Of a stretch of 64,000 nucleotides of DNA, positions 25,158 through 34,119 are shown piece by piece. The translations under genes were made by a program, and so were the position numbers. The notes below the pieces were generated by a model. The model was not told the origin of the DNA. It did not search any database and was given only the letters and a program-made list of their open reading frames with translations. This DNA is from RCIO01 sp035555795 (GTDB lineage Bacteria; Pseudomonadota; Alphaproteobacteria; Rhizobiales; Rhizobiaceae). Every line of letters starts with the position of its first letter. The stretch's first letter is position 1. The stretch spans positions 1 through 64,000 of the forward strand of contig DATMGE010000073.1 in the NCBI GenBank assembly GCA_035555795.1, written 5' to 3'.

Positions 25158-26252
25158 ATGTCGGAAGTCGAAGCGCGCGGGCTGGAAGTCCGCTACGGCA
25201 ACTTCACCGCGCTGGCCGAACTGGACCTGAAGGTCGCGCCCGGACAATTTCTCGTGCTGCTCGGCCCATCGGGTTGCGGCAAGTCCACCTTGCTCAACGC
25301 CATTGCCGGCTTGCAGGATGTCACCAAAGGCCAGGTCTGGATCGGCGGCCGCAACGTCACCTGGGCGGAACCGCGCGACCGTGGCATCGCCATGGTGTTC
25401 CAGTCCTATGCACTCTACCCGAAAATGACAGTGCGCCAGAACCTCTCCTTCGGCCTCAAGGTGGCGGGCCTGCCCGCCGCCGAGATCGACAGCCGCGTCA
25501 GGAGCGCTGCCGAGACCCTGCAGCTCGGCGCATTGCTGGAGCGGCGGCCAGCCGAATTGTCCGGTGGCCAGCGCCAGCGCGTCGCCATCGGCCGCGTTCT
25601 GGTGCGGAAGGCGAGCGTCTTCCTGTTCGACGAGCCGCTTTCCAACCTCGACGCGCAGCTGCGCGTCGAGCTGCGCCGCGAAATCAAGCGCCTGCACCGC
25701 CATCTCGGCAGCACCTCGATCTATGTCACGCATGACCAGGTCGAGGCGATGACACTCGCTGACAACATTGCGGTGATGAACAAGGGGCGCATCGAGCAGC
25801 TCGGCACGCCCGAGGAAATCTACGGCAAGCCCGCCAGCCGCTATGTGGCGGGCTTCGTCGGTTCGCCGGCGATGAATTTCATCGAGGGAACGCTGGAAAG
25901 CACCGGCGGGCAACCCGTGTTTCGCTGGGGCGGACGCGGCGTGCCGCTTTCGCGCTACGACATGCGCGACGGCACCCACGCCGATGGCCGCAGGGTGCTG
26001 ATGGGGCTCAGGCCCGAACATGCGCTGCTGGGCGACGCCGCAGCCGCAGCCGATTTCGACGAGAACTGCACGATCGACATGGTCGAGAAGATGGGCAGCG
26101 ACACGCTCGCATGGTGCTTCAGCACGTCGGGACATCAGCTCAGCGTGCGTGCCGATGCCGATAGCGGCCTCAGGGAAGGCGAAACGATCCGGGTCGGCCT
26201 GCCGGCAAGCCGGCTGTCGCTCTTCGATGCGGCAACGGGCGAGCGGCTCTGA
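25158..26252 (+). CDS. Sugar ABC transporter ATP-binding protein (UgpC/MsmK type)
   Basis: A 364-residue ATPase. Walker A is GPSGCGKST at about 36-44, with VFQSYALYP as the Q-loop, signature LSGGQRQRVAIGR, Walker B FLFDEPLSNLD and switch VTHDQVEAMT. The TOBE-type C-terminal part begins near MNFIEGTLES. It completes a binding protein-permease-permease-ATPase set in one operon, so the importer is self-contained. Confidence 0.94.
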   Translation: MSEVEARGLEVRYGNFTALAELDLKVAPGQFLVLLGPSGCGKSTLLNAIAGLQDVTKGQVWIGGRNVTWAEPRDRGIAMVFQSYALYPKMTVRQNLSFGLKVAGLPAAEIDSRVRSAAETLQLGALLERRPAELSGGQRQRVAIGRVLVRKASVFLFDEPLSNLDAQLRVELRREIKRLHRHLGSTSIYVTHDQVEAMTLADNIAVMNKGRIEQLGTPEEIYGKPASRYVAGFVGSPAMNFIEGTLESTGGQPVFRWGGRGVPLSRYDMRDGTHADGRRVLMGLRPEHALLGDAAAAADFDENCTIDMVEKMGSDTLAWCFSTSGHQLSVRADADSGLREGETIRVGLPASRLSLFDAATGERL

Positions 26253-26288
26253 GCCGGGATCACGCAATCATCAAACAGGGAGAGACGC

Positions 26289-27209
26289 ATGGCCGCCAGC
26301 CGCGAATATGGACGCACGCCGGGACGGAAAAGCCTTCAGGAAGGACAGGTCTCGCGCATCCAGGTCGTCAACAAGGATAGCGGCGCGGTCCGCACCGTGC
26401 TCGAGCTCGACACGCTGGTCGAGGCTCCCAACTGGACGCGCGACGGCCGCTGGCTGGTCATCAATGGCGGCGGCAAGCTGTGGAAGCTCCCGGCGGACGG
26501 CTCAGGCGGCCTGACGGAGATTTTCACCGGCCGCGTCCAGGACTGCAACAACGACCATGTGCTGTCGCCGGACAACAGCGAGATATTCGTCTCGTCGCTC
26601 GGCCATCTCTACCGCCTGCCGTTCACCGGCGGCGAACCCCGGCAGGTCTCGAACAACAAGCCTGCGGATTCCGGCTATCTCTACTACCTGCACGGGATTT
26701 CGCCCGACGCCGCCACGCTCGTCTACACAGCCGTCGAGCCCTATGGGGGGGCTCCGCGCGGACGGCTCAACATCGCGACCATCCCCGCCGATGGCGGCGA
26801 GGACCGCTGGGTCATCAACACGCTGGCCCGCAGCGACGGCCCCGAATACACGCCGGACGGCAAATGGATCTATTTCAACTCGGAATTTGCAGCGAAGCGT
26901 CCGGGTCACGCGCAGATCTTTCGCATCGCGGTCGGCGGCGGCGCGATCGAGCAGATGACCTTCGACGATCGCGTGAATTGGTTCCCGCATTTCTCGCCGG
27001 ACGGCAAATGGATGGCCTATATCAGCTATGAACAGGGAACCGTGACGCATCCCGCCGACATGAATATCGAGCTTCGCGTCATGCCCGCCGAGGGCGGCGA
27101 GAGCCGTGCGGTGGTCAGCCTTTTCGGCGGCCAGGGCACGTTCAATGTGAACTCATGGGCACCCGACAACACCCACTTCGCCTATGTCGCCTATCCGTTC
27201 CTGGACTGA
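26289..27209 (+). CDS. TolB-like beta-propeller protein (PD40 repeats), no signal peptide
   Basis: A 306-residue protein with repeated blade motifs of the PD40/TolB type: LSPDNSEIFVSS, ISPDAATLVYTA, YTPDGKWIYFNSEF and FSPDGKWMAYISYE. No signal peptide is present, so it should be cytoplasmic and is not the Tol-Pal component. It follows the ATPase by 36 bases behind a GGGAGAGACGC site. Propellers of this kind in sugar operons include lyases and isomerases acting on keto or uronic sugars. A catalytic role is possible but unproven. Confidence 0.82.
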   Translation: MAASREYGRTPGRKSLQEGQVSRIQVVNKDSGAVRTVLELDTLVEAPNWTRDGRWLVINGGGKLWKLPADGSGGLTEIFTGRVQDCNNDHVLSPDNSEIFVSSLGHLYRLPFTGGEPRQVSNNKPADSGYLYYLHGISPDAATLVYTAVEPYGGAPRGRLNIATIPADGGEDRWVINTLARSDGPEYTPDGKWIYFNSEFAAKRPGHAQIFRIAVGGGAIEQMTFDDRVNWFPHFSPDGKWMAYISYEQGTVTHPADMNIELRVMPAEGGESRAVVSLFGGQGTFNVNSWAPDNTHFAYVAYPFLD

Positions 27210-27239
27210 ATCCGGGCCGGACGGCGCGCGGACGGATGC

Positions 27240-28253
27240 TCAGCGAACGACATCCATCCATGCGCCGCCGGCGTCCGCCGAGCGGATGACCGCGTCCAGC
27301 GCGCAGGCGTTTCCCAGCGCATTGTCGAGGTCGACGGGTGGCCTGCCACCGTCACGGATGGCGGCCGAGACGGCAGCCATCTGCAAGCCATATTGCGGCA
27401 CCGCCTCGAATGTCAGCGTCTCGCCGGCATCGGGGCCGCCCTCGACCACGGCATGGACCCGCGCCTGCTGGCCGGGCGGCACATGGATCGGCGAGAAGAC
27501 GGACAGCGATCCCTCGGTGCCGAGCACATCGAAACGGCGCGCGCCGCGCAGGCGCGTGGTGACGGTGAGATCGGCATGGCCGGCATCGAAATCGAGACGC
27601 ATCGAGACGGCCACGTCCCGATCGCCATCCAGCCAGATACGGGCTGTTGCGCGGTGCGGTTCCGCATCGAAAGCCAAGCGCGCCATATGCACCGAATAGC
27701 TGCCGAAATCGAGCAAGGCGCTCCGGTCGAAGGGAAGATCGCCACGGCTCGCATCCGGCGGCGGCGGCGGAAGGCGAACCGCGCTGAAGCCGTGGACCGC
27801 CTCCACCTTGCCGATCCCTCCCATGGCGATCGTGCCCATGATGAAGCGCCATTGCGGCTGGGTGCGCAGCATGAAGCCTTCGGCCACGACCAGATCCCGC
27901 GCCCGCGGATGCGCGGCGATGAGGGCGGCATCGGCGGCCGACCACGCCATCGGCTTCTCGCACAGGACATGCTTGCCTGCATCGAGGCAGGCCAACACCG
28001 CCTGCATATGCACAGCATGGGGAAGCGCAATATAGACCGCTTCGATATTCGCATCGGCGATCAGCTCTTCCAGGCCGGCATAGGCGCTCTCAATGCCATG
28101 CTCGGCGCCGAAGCTCCGCGCCCGCCCGATGCTGCGCGACGAGACCGCCTTGAACGCCACCCCATCCATGCCGCGCGACTGGTTGACAATGGTGGCAGAG
28201 ATGCCACCAGTGCCAGCGACGCCCCATCTTACCGGCTCCCTTACATCAACCAT
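27240..28253 (-). CDS. Gfo/Idh/MocA family oxidoreductase, copy 3
   Basis: A 337-residue dehydrogenase. The Rossmann motif is WGVAGTGGISATIV at the N-terminus, the lysine motif is VLCEKPMAWS, and LLDFGSYSVHMARLAF gives the D-x-G-x-Y motif. It converges on the importer operon and diverges from the second VOC pair. Its promoter region shares motifs with 21570-22002, which ties it to the same regulon. The substrate is unknown; copies 1-3 differ enough to act at different steps. Confidence 0.9.
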   Translation of the reverse strand: MVDVREPVRWGVAGTGGISATIVNQSRGMDGVAFKAVSSRSIGRARSFGAEHGIESAYAGLEELIADANIEAVYIALPHAVHMQAVLACLDAGKHVLCEKPMAWSAADAALIAAHPRARDLVVAEGFMLRTQPQWRFIMGTIAMGGIGKVEAVHGFSAVRLPPPPPDASRGDLPFDRSALLDFGSYSVHMARLAFDAEPHRATARIWLDGDRDVAVSMRLDFDAGHADLTVTTRLRGARRFDVLGTEGSLSVFSPIHVPPGQQARVHAVVEGGPDAGETLTFEAVPQYGLQMAAVSAAIRDGGRPPVDLDNALGNACALDAVIRSADAGGAWMDVVR

Positions 28254-28422
28254 GCCGCCTCCAGCGAATTTAATTCGGACTATGTCTTTATTTCATGTCG
28301 TCCACCGTGTTTTTATTGTTATCGAGCTTATTCACATCAGGCAATCTGGCGCTGATACGAATTTTGTTCGATACATGAATTAATAATCGCTCCATGCGCG
28401 CGCCAACCGGAGAACGATCAGG
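28254..28422. promoter_or_regulatory. Second divergent control region of the sugar locus
   Basis: The palindrome CGAATTTAATTCG lies at 28265-28277 and includes TTTAATTCGGA (28269-28279), identical over 11 bases to 21891-21901. ATTTTGTTCGA at 28361-28371 is the exact reverse complement of 21665-21675. Both lie in AT-rich DNA between divergent genes. A common regulator, most simply the ROK protein at 18751-20025, is inferred. Confidence 0.6.
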
Positions 28423-28878
28423 ATGGAATATCTGCATACGATGATCAGGGTGCGAAACCTTGAGGAATCGCTCGCCTTCTATGTCGGCCTGCTCGGCTTC
28501 CAGGAGGTGCAGCGCATCGAATCGGAAGACGATCAGGCGACCCTGGTTCTTCTCGCCGCACCCGACGACATCGAAAGCGGCCAGTCCGAGAAGCGCGCGC
28601 CCGTGATCAAATTGTGCAGCGAATGGGACGAAGCGAAGCGCCCTGCCCCCGGCGCCCGCGCCTTTGCCCATGTCAGCTATCGCGTCGACGACATCTACGC
28701 CGCGTGCGAGCACTTCCTGGCGCAGGGCGGCACCCTGAGCCGGCCACCGCGCGACGGCCGGAAGGCCTATCTGAAAACGCTCGAGGGTATGACGATCGAA
28801 CTCGTCCAGCGCCAGCTGACACAGGCGCCGAATGCGAAATGGCTGTCGATGTCCGACATCGGCACCTGGAACGACTGA
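28423..28878 (+). CDS. VOC family (glyoxalase-like) protein, copy 2
   Basis: A 151-residue VOC protein. Candidate metal ligands lie at YLHTMIRV (H5), FAHVSYRVDDIY and MTIELVQRQ. It is clearly related to copy 1 (21102-21569), with the same YLHTxIRV opening and VDDIYA block. It begins the short plus-strand unit divergent from dehydrogenase copy 3, and copy 3 of the VOC group follows 11 bases later. The reaction is unknown; lyase, isomerase or thiol transferase are all open. Confidence 0.87.
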   Translation: MEYLHTMIRVRNLEESLAFYVGLLGFQEVQRIESEDDQATLVLLAAPDDIESGQSEKRAPVIKLCSEWDEAKRPAPGARAFAHVSYRVDDIYAACEHFLAQGGTLSRPPRDGRKAYLKTLEGMTIELVQRQLTQAPNAKWLSMSDIGTWND

Positions 28879-28889
28879 AAGGCGAGATC

Positions 28890-29321
28890 ATGTATTACAT
28901 CCACACCACGGTTGTGACCGACGATGTCGAGCAATCCAAGGCGTTCTACGCAAACAAGCTGGGCGTGACCGCTTTTCGCGAGATCGGCGATCCGAATGGC
29001 GCTTTCCATGCCGCATTCATCGCCGCGCCCGATGACCAGGAATCGGCGCGCTCGCCGCGCTTCTCACCGGCATTGGCGCTGGTCCGCCATGCTGGAAGGC
29101 CGAATGCGAGGCCCGGCATCAGCCATGTCTGCTTCCGCGTCGCCGACCTTTATGCCATCTGCGAGAAGGTCGCGAACGCCGGCTACCGCTTCAAGGTGCC
29201 GCCGCGCGATGGATTCCGCGCACTGGTTCACACACCCGAGGGCGCGGTGATCGAGTTCCACCAGGCCGGCGAGCGCAGGACACCTGTCGAGCCGTGGCTC
29301 TCGATGCCGGACAGCGAATAG
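28890..29321 (+). CDS. VOC family (glyoxalase-like) protein, copy 3
   Basis: A 143-residue VOC protein; the ATG at 28890 follows AAAGGCGAG. Candidate metal ligands are in YIHTTVVTDD (H4 region), ISHVCFRVADLY and AVIEFHQAG. It is the most divergent of the three copies, with FREIGDPNGAFHAAFIAAPDD in the first module. Two adjacent VOC genes could form a heteromer or act in series. Convergent with the LysR gene, 17 bases away. Confidence 0.86.
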   Translation: MYYIHTTVVTDDVEQSKAFYANKLGVTAFREIGDPNGAFHAAFIAAPDDQESARSPRFSPALALVRHAGRPNARPGISHVCFRVADLYAICEKVANAGYRFKVPPRDGFRALVHTPEGAVIEFHQAGERRTPVEPWLSMPDSE

Positions 29322-29338
29322 GCCAGCTCTGTCAGGCT

Positions 29339-30277
29339 TTACACGTCCATCAAATCTCGTGCCGGCCACCGTGCGGCCAAGACTTCCTCGCGGATAACAG
29401 CCAGAAGAAGATCGCGTACGGCGATGAATGCTTTCGTTCTCGGTCGCTCGACCGACCAGAGGAGATGAAGGGTCCAGAGGATGCTCGGGTTGCGGATCGG
29501 GCGGCTATGCAGTTGGCCCGATCGCAGCTCGGGGGCGACTGACGCTCGTGTCAATATGCTGCATGCGACGCCCATCACCGCCATCTGCCTCACTGCGCTG
29601 TGCGAATCGACTTCGATCCATTCGTTCGCCTGGACGCGGTCCCGGAGCATCTGTCGTTTTTTGAGCGCGCGATGATGCCGAGGCGGTCTGGGCGGTAAAA
29701 CGGGCGCGTGCTTCAGCGACGATAAGGTTACAGGTGTCGTACTGTCACCGATCAGCTCCTTCACGCCCACAAGGAAAAGCTCCTCTTCGATCACCGGAAT
29801 AGCCTCGATACGCGGATCGGGTGCCGGATCGTAGACGAGCGCGAAATCGCTCAGACCGGAGAGAACACGTTCGACGGCCGCGGTGCTGATATATTCATGT
29901 AGCGCGATCTGCACGTCCGGGAGGCGCTCGCGCAGCGCCTTGACGAATGGCAGTGTCAGGGGATCGACGACAGGATGGGCCATCACCACGGTTACGCGCC
30001 CGGTCGGCCGCTGGCTGAACGTTCGCACATCGAACTCAGCATTGCTGAACGCCGATGTGATCGATTTGGCGTGACCGTAAAGACGCTCGCCTGCCGGCGT
30101 CGTTACGGTGCCACGGGCCCTGCGCTCCAAAAGCCTGGTGCCGAGTAGCGTTTCCAGTTCCGATATCTGGTGGCTCAGGGCTGACTGCGCGACGCCTATG
30201 GCCTTGGCGGCGCGTGAAAACGAACCGGCCTCGACCACCTCGGTAAAGTATAGCAGCTGCCGCTGGCTGATCGTCAC
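29339..30277 (-). CDS. LysR-family transcriptional regulator
   Basis: A 312-residue regulator. The GTG at 30277 follows GGAAGG with good spacing and overlaps the stop of the ATPase gene (GTGA); the longer frame upstream is not used. The N-terminal helix-turn-helix is FTEVVEAGSFSRAAKAIGVAQSALSHQISELE, followed by a periplasmic-binding-protein-like effector domain (about 90-300). As the last gene of the dipeptide-type transporter operon it probably controls that operon and the divergent hydrolase unit at 35903. Confidence 0.9.
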   Translation of the reverse strand: MTISQRQLLYFTEVVEAGSFSRAAKAIGVAQSALSHQISELETLLGTRLLERRARGTVTTPAGERLYGHAKSITSAFSNAEFDVRTFSQRPTGRVTVVMAHPVVDPLTLPFVKALRERLPDVQIALHEYISTAAVERVLSGLSDFALVYDPAPDPRIEAIPVIEEELFLVGVKELIGDSTTPVTLSSLKHAPVLPPRPPRHHRALKKRQMLRDRVQANEWIEVDSHSAVRQMAVMGVACSILTRASVAPELRSGQLHSRPIRNPSILWTLHLLWSVERPRTKAFIAVRDLLLAVIREEVLAARWPARDLMDV

Positions 30278-31287
30278 GCCCCGCCTTCCTGTACCTCCGC
30301 CCCGTCCAAGGGAAAGTGACATGCCGCGAAATGCCCGTCCATCGATTGCTGTACCAGTACCGGGTCCACAGTCACGCAGAGTTCCCGGGCGCGCGGGCAG
30401 CGCGTGCGGAAACGGCAACCGCTCGGAATGTTGCTCGGGCTTGGCGGATCGCCCTGGAGAAGCCGTTTGGTCTCCAGCGTCCTGTTGCGTGGGTCGGCGA
30501 CAGGGGCGGCAGCAAGAAGGGCAGCAGTATAGTGGTGTCGTGGATGGTTGTAGACCTGCTGGACCGAACCGGATTCCACGACACGGCCCAAATACATGAC
30601 AACCACTCGATCCGCGATCTCTTCGACCACCGCGAGATCGTGGGATATGAAAAGGTAGGCAATGTTCAGGCGGCCCTGAAGGTCCTCCAGAAGATCGAGC
30701 ACCTGCGCCTGCACTGAAACATCCAGTGCCGACACGGGCTCGTCGCAGACCACCAGCGCGGGATTCAGCGCAATCGCACGTGCAACAGCAATACGCTGGC
30801 GCTGGCCACCCGAGAGCTGATGCGGATACCAGTCAATGCGATCGGCACGCATGCCCACGAGTTCGAGGAGTTCGAGGCAGCGGTCGCGATGCTGCGCCTT
30901 AGGCACAACGCCAGAGTTAACCTCCCAGGCATTGATAATCGCCTGCCCGATCGTCTCGCGAGGATTGAGCGACATGTAGGGGTCTTGGAAGACCATCTGT
31001 ACCTTGCGGCGGTAGGCGCGCAGGCCCGCGCCTTCCACATTCTTGACGTCCTGTCCCTCGAAAAAAATGGCACCTGAATCAGGCCTGTCGAGTCGTACGA
31101 GAAGGCGCGCCAGGGTCGACTTTCCACAGCCGGATTCCCCAACCAGGGCGACGGTCTCGCCGGCATGTAGCGTCAGGTCGACACCGTCCACAGCCCGTAC
31201 GGCACCGGACGTGCCGCGGGAGAACATGCCCTTGCCTGTCCCGAAATGCCGCTTCAGGTTCTCGGCGCGAAGCAATGTCTCAGCCAA
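30274..31287 (-). CDS. Oligopeptide/dipeptide-type ABC transporter ATP-binding protein (DppF-like)
   Basis: A 337-residue ATPase. A TTG at 31287 with GAGGGAG upstream is the best start; it overlaps the preceding gene by 8 bases. Walker A is GESGCGKST, with VFQDPYMSLNPR as the Q-loop, signature LSGGQRQRIAVARA and Walker B VVCDEPVSALDVS. The C-terminal oligopeptide-type domain has four cysteines in GCRFRTRCPRARELC and the late AACHF. These clusters often bind an iron-sulfur centre in this family. Partner of the ATPase at 31280-32257. Confidence 0.9.
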   Translation of the reverse strand: MAETLLRAENLKRHFGTGKGMFSRGTSGAVRAVDGVDLTLHAGETVALVGESGCGKSTLARLLVRLDRPDSGAIFFEGQDVKNVEGAGLRAYRRKVQMVFQDPYMSLNPRETIGQAIINAWEVNSGVVPKAQHRDRCLELLELVGMRADRIDWYPHQLSGGQRQRIAVARAIALNPALVVCDEPVSALDVSVQAQVLDLLEDLQGRLNIAYLFISHDLAVVEEIADRVVVMYLGRVVESGSVQQVYNHPRHHYTAALLAAAPVADPRNRTLETKRLLQGDPPSPSNIPSGCRFRTRCPRARELCVTVDPVLVQQSMDGHFAACHFPLDGAEVQEGGA

Positions 31288-32257
31288 GGTGCAACTCCCT
31301 CGCGAAATGGCAGGCCGCCGACTGTGCACCGGACACGACGTGCAGTTGCGGATCCTGCTTGGTACAGACTGCCTGCGCATGAGCGCAGCGGGGGGCGAAA
31401 GCGCAGCCTAGCGGCGGCGTCACCAGATCCGGCGCGCTGCCGGAAATGCGCGGCCGCGAACCTTTGCGCGCATCGTGCAGCGCCAGGCGCACCAGCGCCT
31501 GGGTGTAGGGGTGGCTCGGTTTCTCGATGATGTCGACCACCGATCCTGTCTCCACGATACGTCCGGCATACATCACGGCCACGCGGTCCGCGACCTCCGC
31601 CGCTACAGCCATGTCATGCGTGATCAGCATCATGCCCATCCTGGTCTCGCTCTGGAGGCGTGCCAGCAACTGCATGATCTGCGCCTGCACCGTCACGTCG
31701 AGCGCCGTCGTGGGTTCGTCGGCGATGAGCACCCTGGGTTCCAGCGCAATCGCCATGGCGATCAGAACGCGCTGGCGCATGCCACCGGAGAACTGGTGCG
31801 GATATTGGTCGACGCGCTCCTGTGGATTGGGAATGCCGACGCGGCCAAGCAGTTCGACCGCCTTTTCGCGACCGCGTGCCATGGACCAGCCTCGATGGAC
31901 CTTGAACTGCTCGGCGATTTGCCAGCCGACCGTGTAGACTGGATTGAGCGCCGCGATGGCATCCTGAAAGACCATGGCAATCTCATTGCCTTGGATCTGG
32001 CGACGCACCGACGGCTTCATCGTGAGCAGATCGTCGCCTTTATAGGAGATGCGACCTCTGTCGACCCGTCCGGGTGGCATGTCGACGATGCCCAGCAGAA
32101 CTTCCGCGGTAACCGATTTTCCCGATCCGCTCTCGCCGATCAGCGCCAGCGTCTCGCCTTCGGCAAGCGTCAGATTCACCCCGCGCAATGCGTGAAGCCG
32201 GCCACGTACCGTATCGAACGAGATGTGTAGGTCTTCCATCGAAACGAGCTGCTGCAT
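31280..32257 (-). CDS. Oligopeptide/dipeptide-type ABC transporter ATP-binding protein (DppD-like)
   Basis: A 325-residue ATPase; the ATG at 32257 overlaps the stop of the upstream permease by one base (TAATG), so a longer frame running back over the permease is a shadow. Walker A GESGSGKSV, Q-loop VFQDAIAALNP, signature FSGGMRQRVLIAMA, Walker B LIADEPTTALDVT. The C-terminal cysteine cluster is GCAFAPRCAHAQAVC and AACHF. It forms the ATPase heterodimer with the next gene. Confidence 0.92.
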   Translation of the reverse strand: MQQLVSMEDLHISFDTVRGRLHALRGVNLTLAEGETLALIGESGSGKSVTAEVLLGIVDMPPGRVDRGRISYKGDDLLTMKPSVRRQIQGNEIAMVFQDAIAALNPVYTVGWQIAEQFKVHRGWSMARGREKAVELLGRVGIPNPQERVDQYPHQFSGGMRQRVLIAMAIALEPRVLIADEPTTALDVTVQAQIMQLLARLQSETRMGMMLITHDMAVAAEVADRVAVMYAGRIVETGSVVDIIEKPSHPYTQALVRLALHDARKGSRPRISGSAPDLVTPPLGCAFAPRCAHAQAVCTKQDPQLHVVSGAQSAACHFARELHLG

Positions 32258-33135
32258 TATCGCCCCTCCGATCCCTGACCAAGTTCCAGCCGCCAGCGTT
32301 GCGCCGGGTCGGCCGCGATGCGGACCCAGTTGCTGAGAAAGCTGGACGCAACGGCGGTCAGCGAGATGGCAAGGCCGGGGAAGAAGGTGAGCCACCAGGC
32401 TGTCCCCATCAGTTCCCGACCGGATGCCACCATGAGGCCCCAGCTGGTGGACGGCGGCTGGATGCCGATACCAAGGAAGCTGAGCGCGGATTCGATCAGC
32501 ATGAGCAGGCCGATGTCGAGCGCGACCAGCGTCAGCACGTTCGGCATTACCATTGGCAGGATATCGCGGCGGCAGATACGCAGGTTGCTCGCACCAAGCA
32601 TGCGACTGGCGTCGACGAACAGGCGTCGGCTGATCTCCAGCGTCTCGGCGCGGCTGATGCGCAGGTAGAGCGGCACGCGGCTGATCACCAGGAGAATGAT
32701 GATGTTCGTCGCGCTGGGTTCGAACAAGTAGACGAAGAGGATCGCCAATAGCAGGCTGGGGAAGCTTAGGATCACATCCGCCAGCCGCATTGCCAGCGTG
32801 TCGACGATCCCGCCGAAATAACCAGCAGCAATGCCGAGAACCGTCCCTGTCGCCGCCGCGATGATGGCGGCGCAAATTGCGATGGAGAGGCTCGTCGCCC
32901 CAGCCACGAGCAGCATGTAGAGCACGCTGCGGCCCAGTTGATCGGTTCCCAGCCAATCGCGCACTGGCCGCGCGAAATCGAACGGCGCGAGACGACCGCT
33001 GCCGAATTTCATCGCTGCGGCCTCCTGAACCAGGAAAAGCGCCGCCAGACCGCAGGCAACTACGATGCAGACAAGATAGAGCGCCGAGACGAGCGCGACG
33101 CGGTCGCGCAGGAGAAGCTTGAGGATCCGCGTCAT
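32257..33135 (-). CDS. Dipeptide-type ABC transporter permease (DppC-like)
   Basis: A 292-residue inner-membrane protein. The N-terminal segment is followed by the WLGTDQLGRSVLYML motif typical of DppC/OppC proteins. The coupling motif is FVDASRMLGASNLRICRRDILP. About six hydrophobic segments. It follows the DppB-like gene by 2 bases and precedes the two ATPase genes with overlaps, so the set is one operon. Confidence 0.92.
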   Translation of the reverse strand: MTRILKLLLRDRVALVSALYLVCIVVACGLAALFLVQEAAAMKFGSGRLAPFDFARPVRDWLGTDQLGRSVLYMLLVAGATSLSIAICAAIIAAATGTVLGIAAGYFGGIVDTLAMRLADVILSFPSLLLAILFVYLFEPSATNIIILLVISRVPLYLRISRAETLEISRRLFVDASRMLGASNLRICRRDILPMVMPNVLTLVALDIGLLMLIESALSFLGIGIQPPSTSWGLMVASGRELMGTAWWLTFFPGLAISLTAVASSFLSNWVRIAADPAQRWRLELGQGSEGR

Positions 33136-33137
33136 CG

Positions 33138-34052
33138 TCAGGTCCTCACGCGCGGATCGACCCAGCCGTAGATCAGGTCGATGATGATGTTGAGGGTGAA
33201 GATGGCGAGCGCGATCACCACGACGGCTGCCTGCACCACGGCGAAGTCACGGTCGAGGATCGCGCTGATCATGAGCCTGCCGATGCCCGGAAAGGCGAAG
33301 ATCGTTTCCACAACGACCGCGCCGTTCAGGATGCTGGCGGTCTGGACGCCGACCAGGGTGATAACCGGGATAGCCGCGTTGCGCAGCGCATGCAGGAAGA
33401 CAAGCCGCCGCACCGGCAGACCACGTCCCCGTGCCGCGCGGATGAATGGCGCGCCGAGGATCGAGATCATCGAGCCGCGGACCACCTGCGCGATGCTGCC
33501 GGCCGGCCGCAGCATCAGAACCACGACAGGCAGGATCCAGTGCGCCGGCGTGGACATGCCTGACGTCGGCAGCCAGCCAAGCGTGATCGCGAAGACGAGA
33601 ATGCCCATCAGCGCCAGCCAGAAATCGGGAATACTGGCCGCCGTGACCGTCAGCCCGACCGCCAGGCGATCAATCAGCGAGCCCGGGCGCAGCGATGCCA
33701 GGCATCCCAACAGCACGCCCGTGGTCACCGCAGCGATGATCGTCCACATCACGAGGCGCAACGTGGCAGGATAGGCTTCAAGCACCACGGACAGCGCAGG
33801 CCGCTGCTGCCGAAGCGACTCGCCGAAATCGAACCTGGAGAGATCGCCCATATAGGTCAGGAACTGCTGCCAGATCGGCAGATTGAAGCCCTTGGCCCGG
33901 GCGAATTCTTCGCGGACGGCGTCACTCGCCGTCTCCGGAAGATAGAGCGAGGACGGATCGCCGGTAAGCCGCGAAAGAATGAAAACCACGACGAGCAGAA
34001 AGACGAGCGAGAGCACGCTTTCCAGTATCCGGCGGCGTAGCATCCGAAGCAT
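33138..34052 (-). CDS. Dipeptide-type ABC transporter permease (DppB-like)
   Basis: A 304-residue inner-membrane protein. The N-terminal helix leads into RLTGDPSSLYLP, then the large periplasmic loop with FNLPIWQQFLTYMGDLSRFDFGESL, diagnostic for DppB/OppB. The coupling region is IRAARGRGLPVRRLVFLHALRNAAIP. It pairs with the DppC-like gene downstream. The transported molecule need not be a peptide; nickel, sugars and glycosides are also carried by this family. Confidence 0.92.
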   Translation of the reverse strand: MLRMLRRRILESVLSLVFLLVVVFILSRLTGDPSSLYLPETASDAVREEFARAKGFNLPIWQQFLTYMGDLSRFDFGESLRQQRPALSVVLEAYPATLRLVMWTIIAAVTTGVLLGCLASLRPGSLIDRLAVGLTVTAASIPDFWLALMGILVFAITLGWLPTSGMSTPAHWILPVVVLMLRPAGSIAQVVRGSMISILGAPFIRAARGRGLPVRRLVFLHALRNAAIPVITLVGVQTASILNGAVVVETIFAFPGIGRLMISAILDRDFAVVQAAVVVIALAIFTLNIIIDLIYGWVDPRVRT

Positions 34053-34080
34053 GGGTCAGGTCGCCTCTGCTTTTGGGATG

Positions 34081-34103
34081 GAGGCGGGCTCGATGCCCGC
34101 CTC
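34081..34103 (-). terminator. Hairpin between binding protein and permease genes
   Basis: GAGGCGGGC (34081-34089) pairs perfectly with GCCCGCCTC (34095-34103) around TCGAT. No T-run follows on the transcribed strand. A hairpin at this place is typical of operons that make more binding protein than membrane components. Confidence 0.6.
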
Positions 34104-34119
34104 TCTGTAGTGGCGATGA

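Noticed and set aside
24084..26267. Minus-strand open frame of 727 codons over the sugar importer genes
   Set aside because: A shadow of the permease and ATPase genes. Composition is dominated by Arg, Ala, Asp and Gly, and it has no recognisable motif or start signal.
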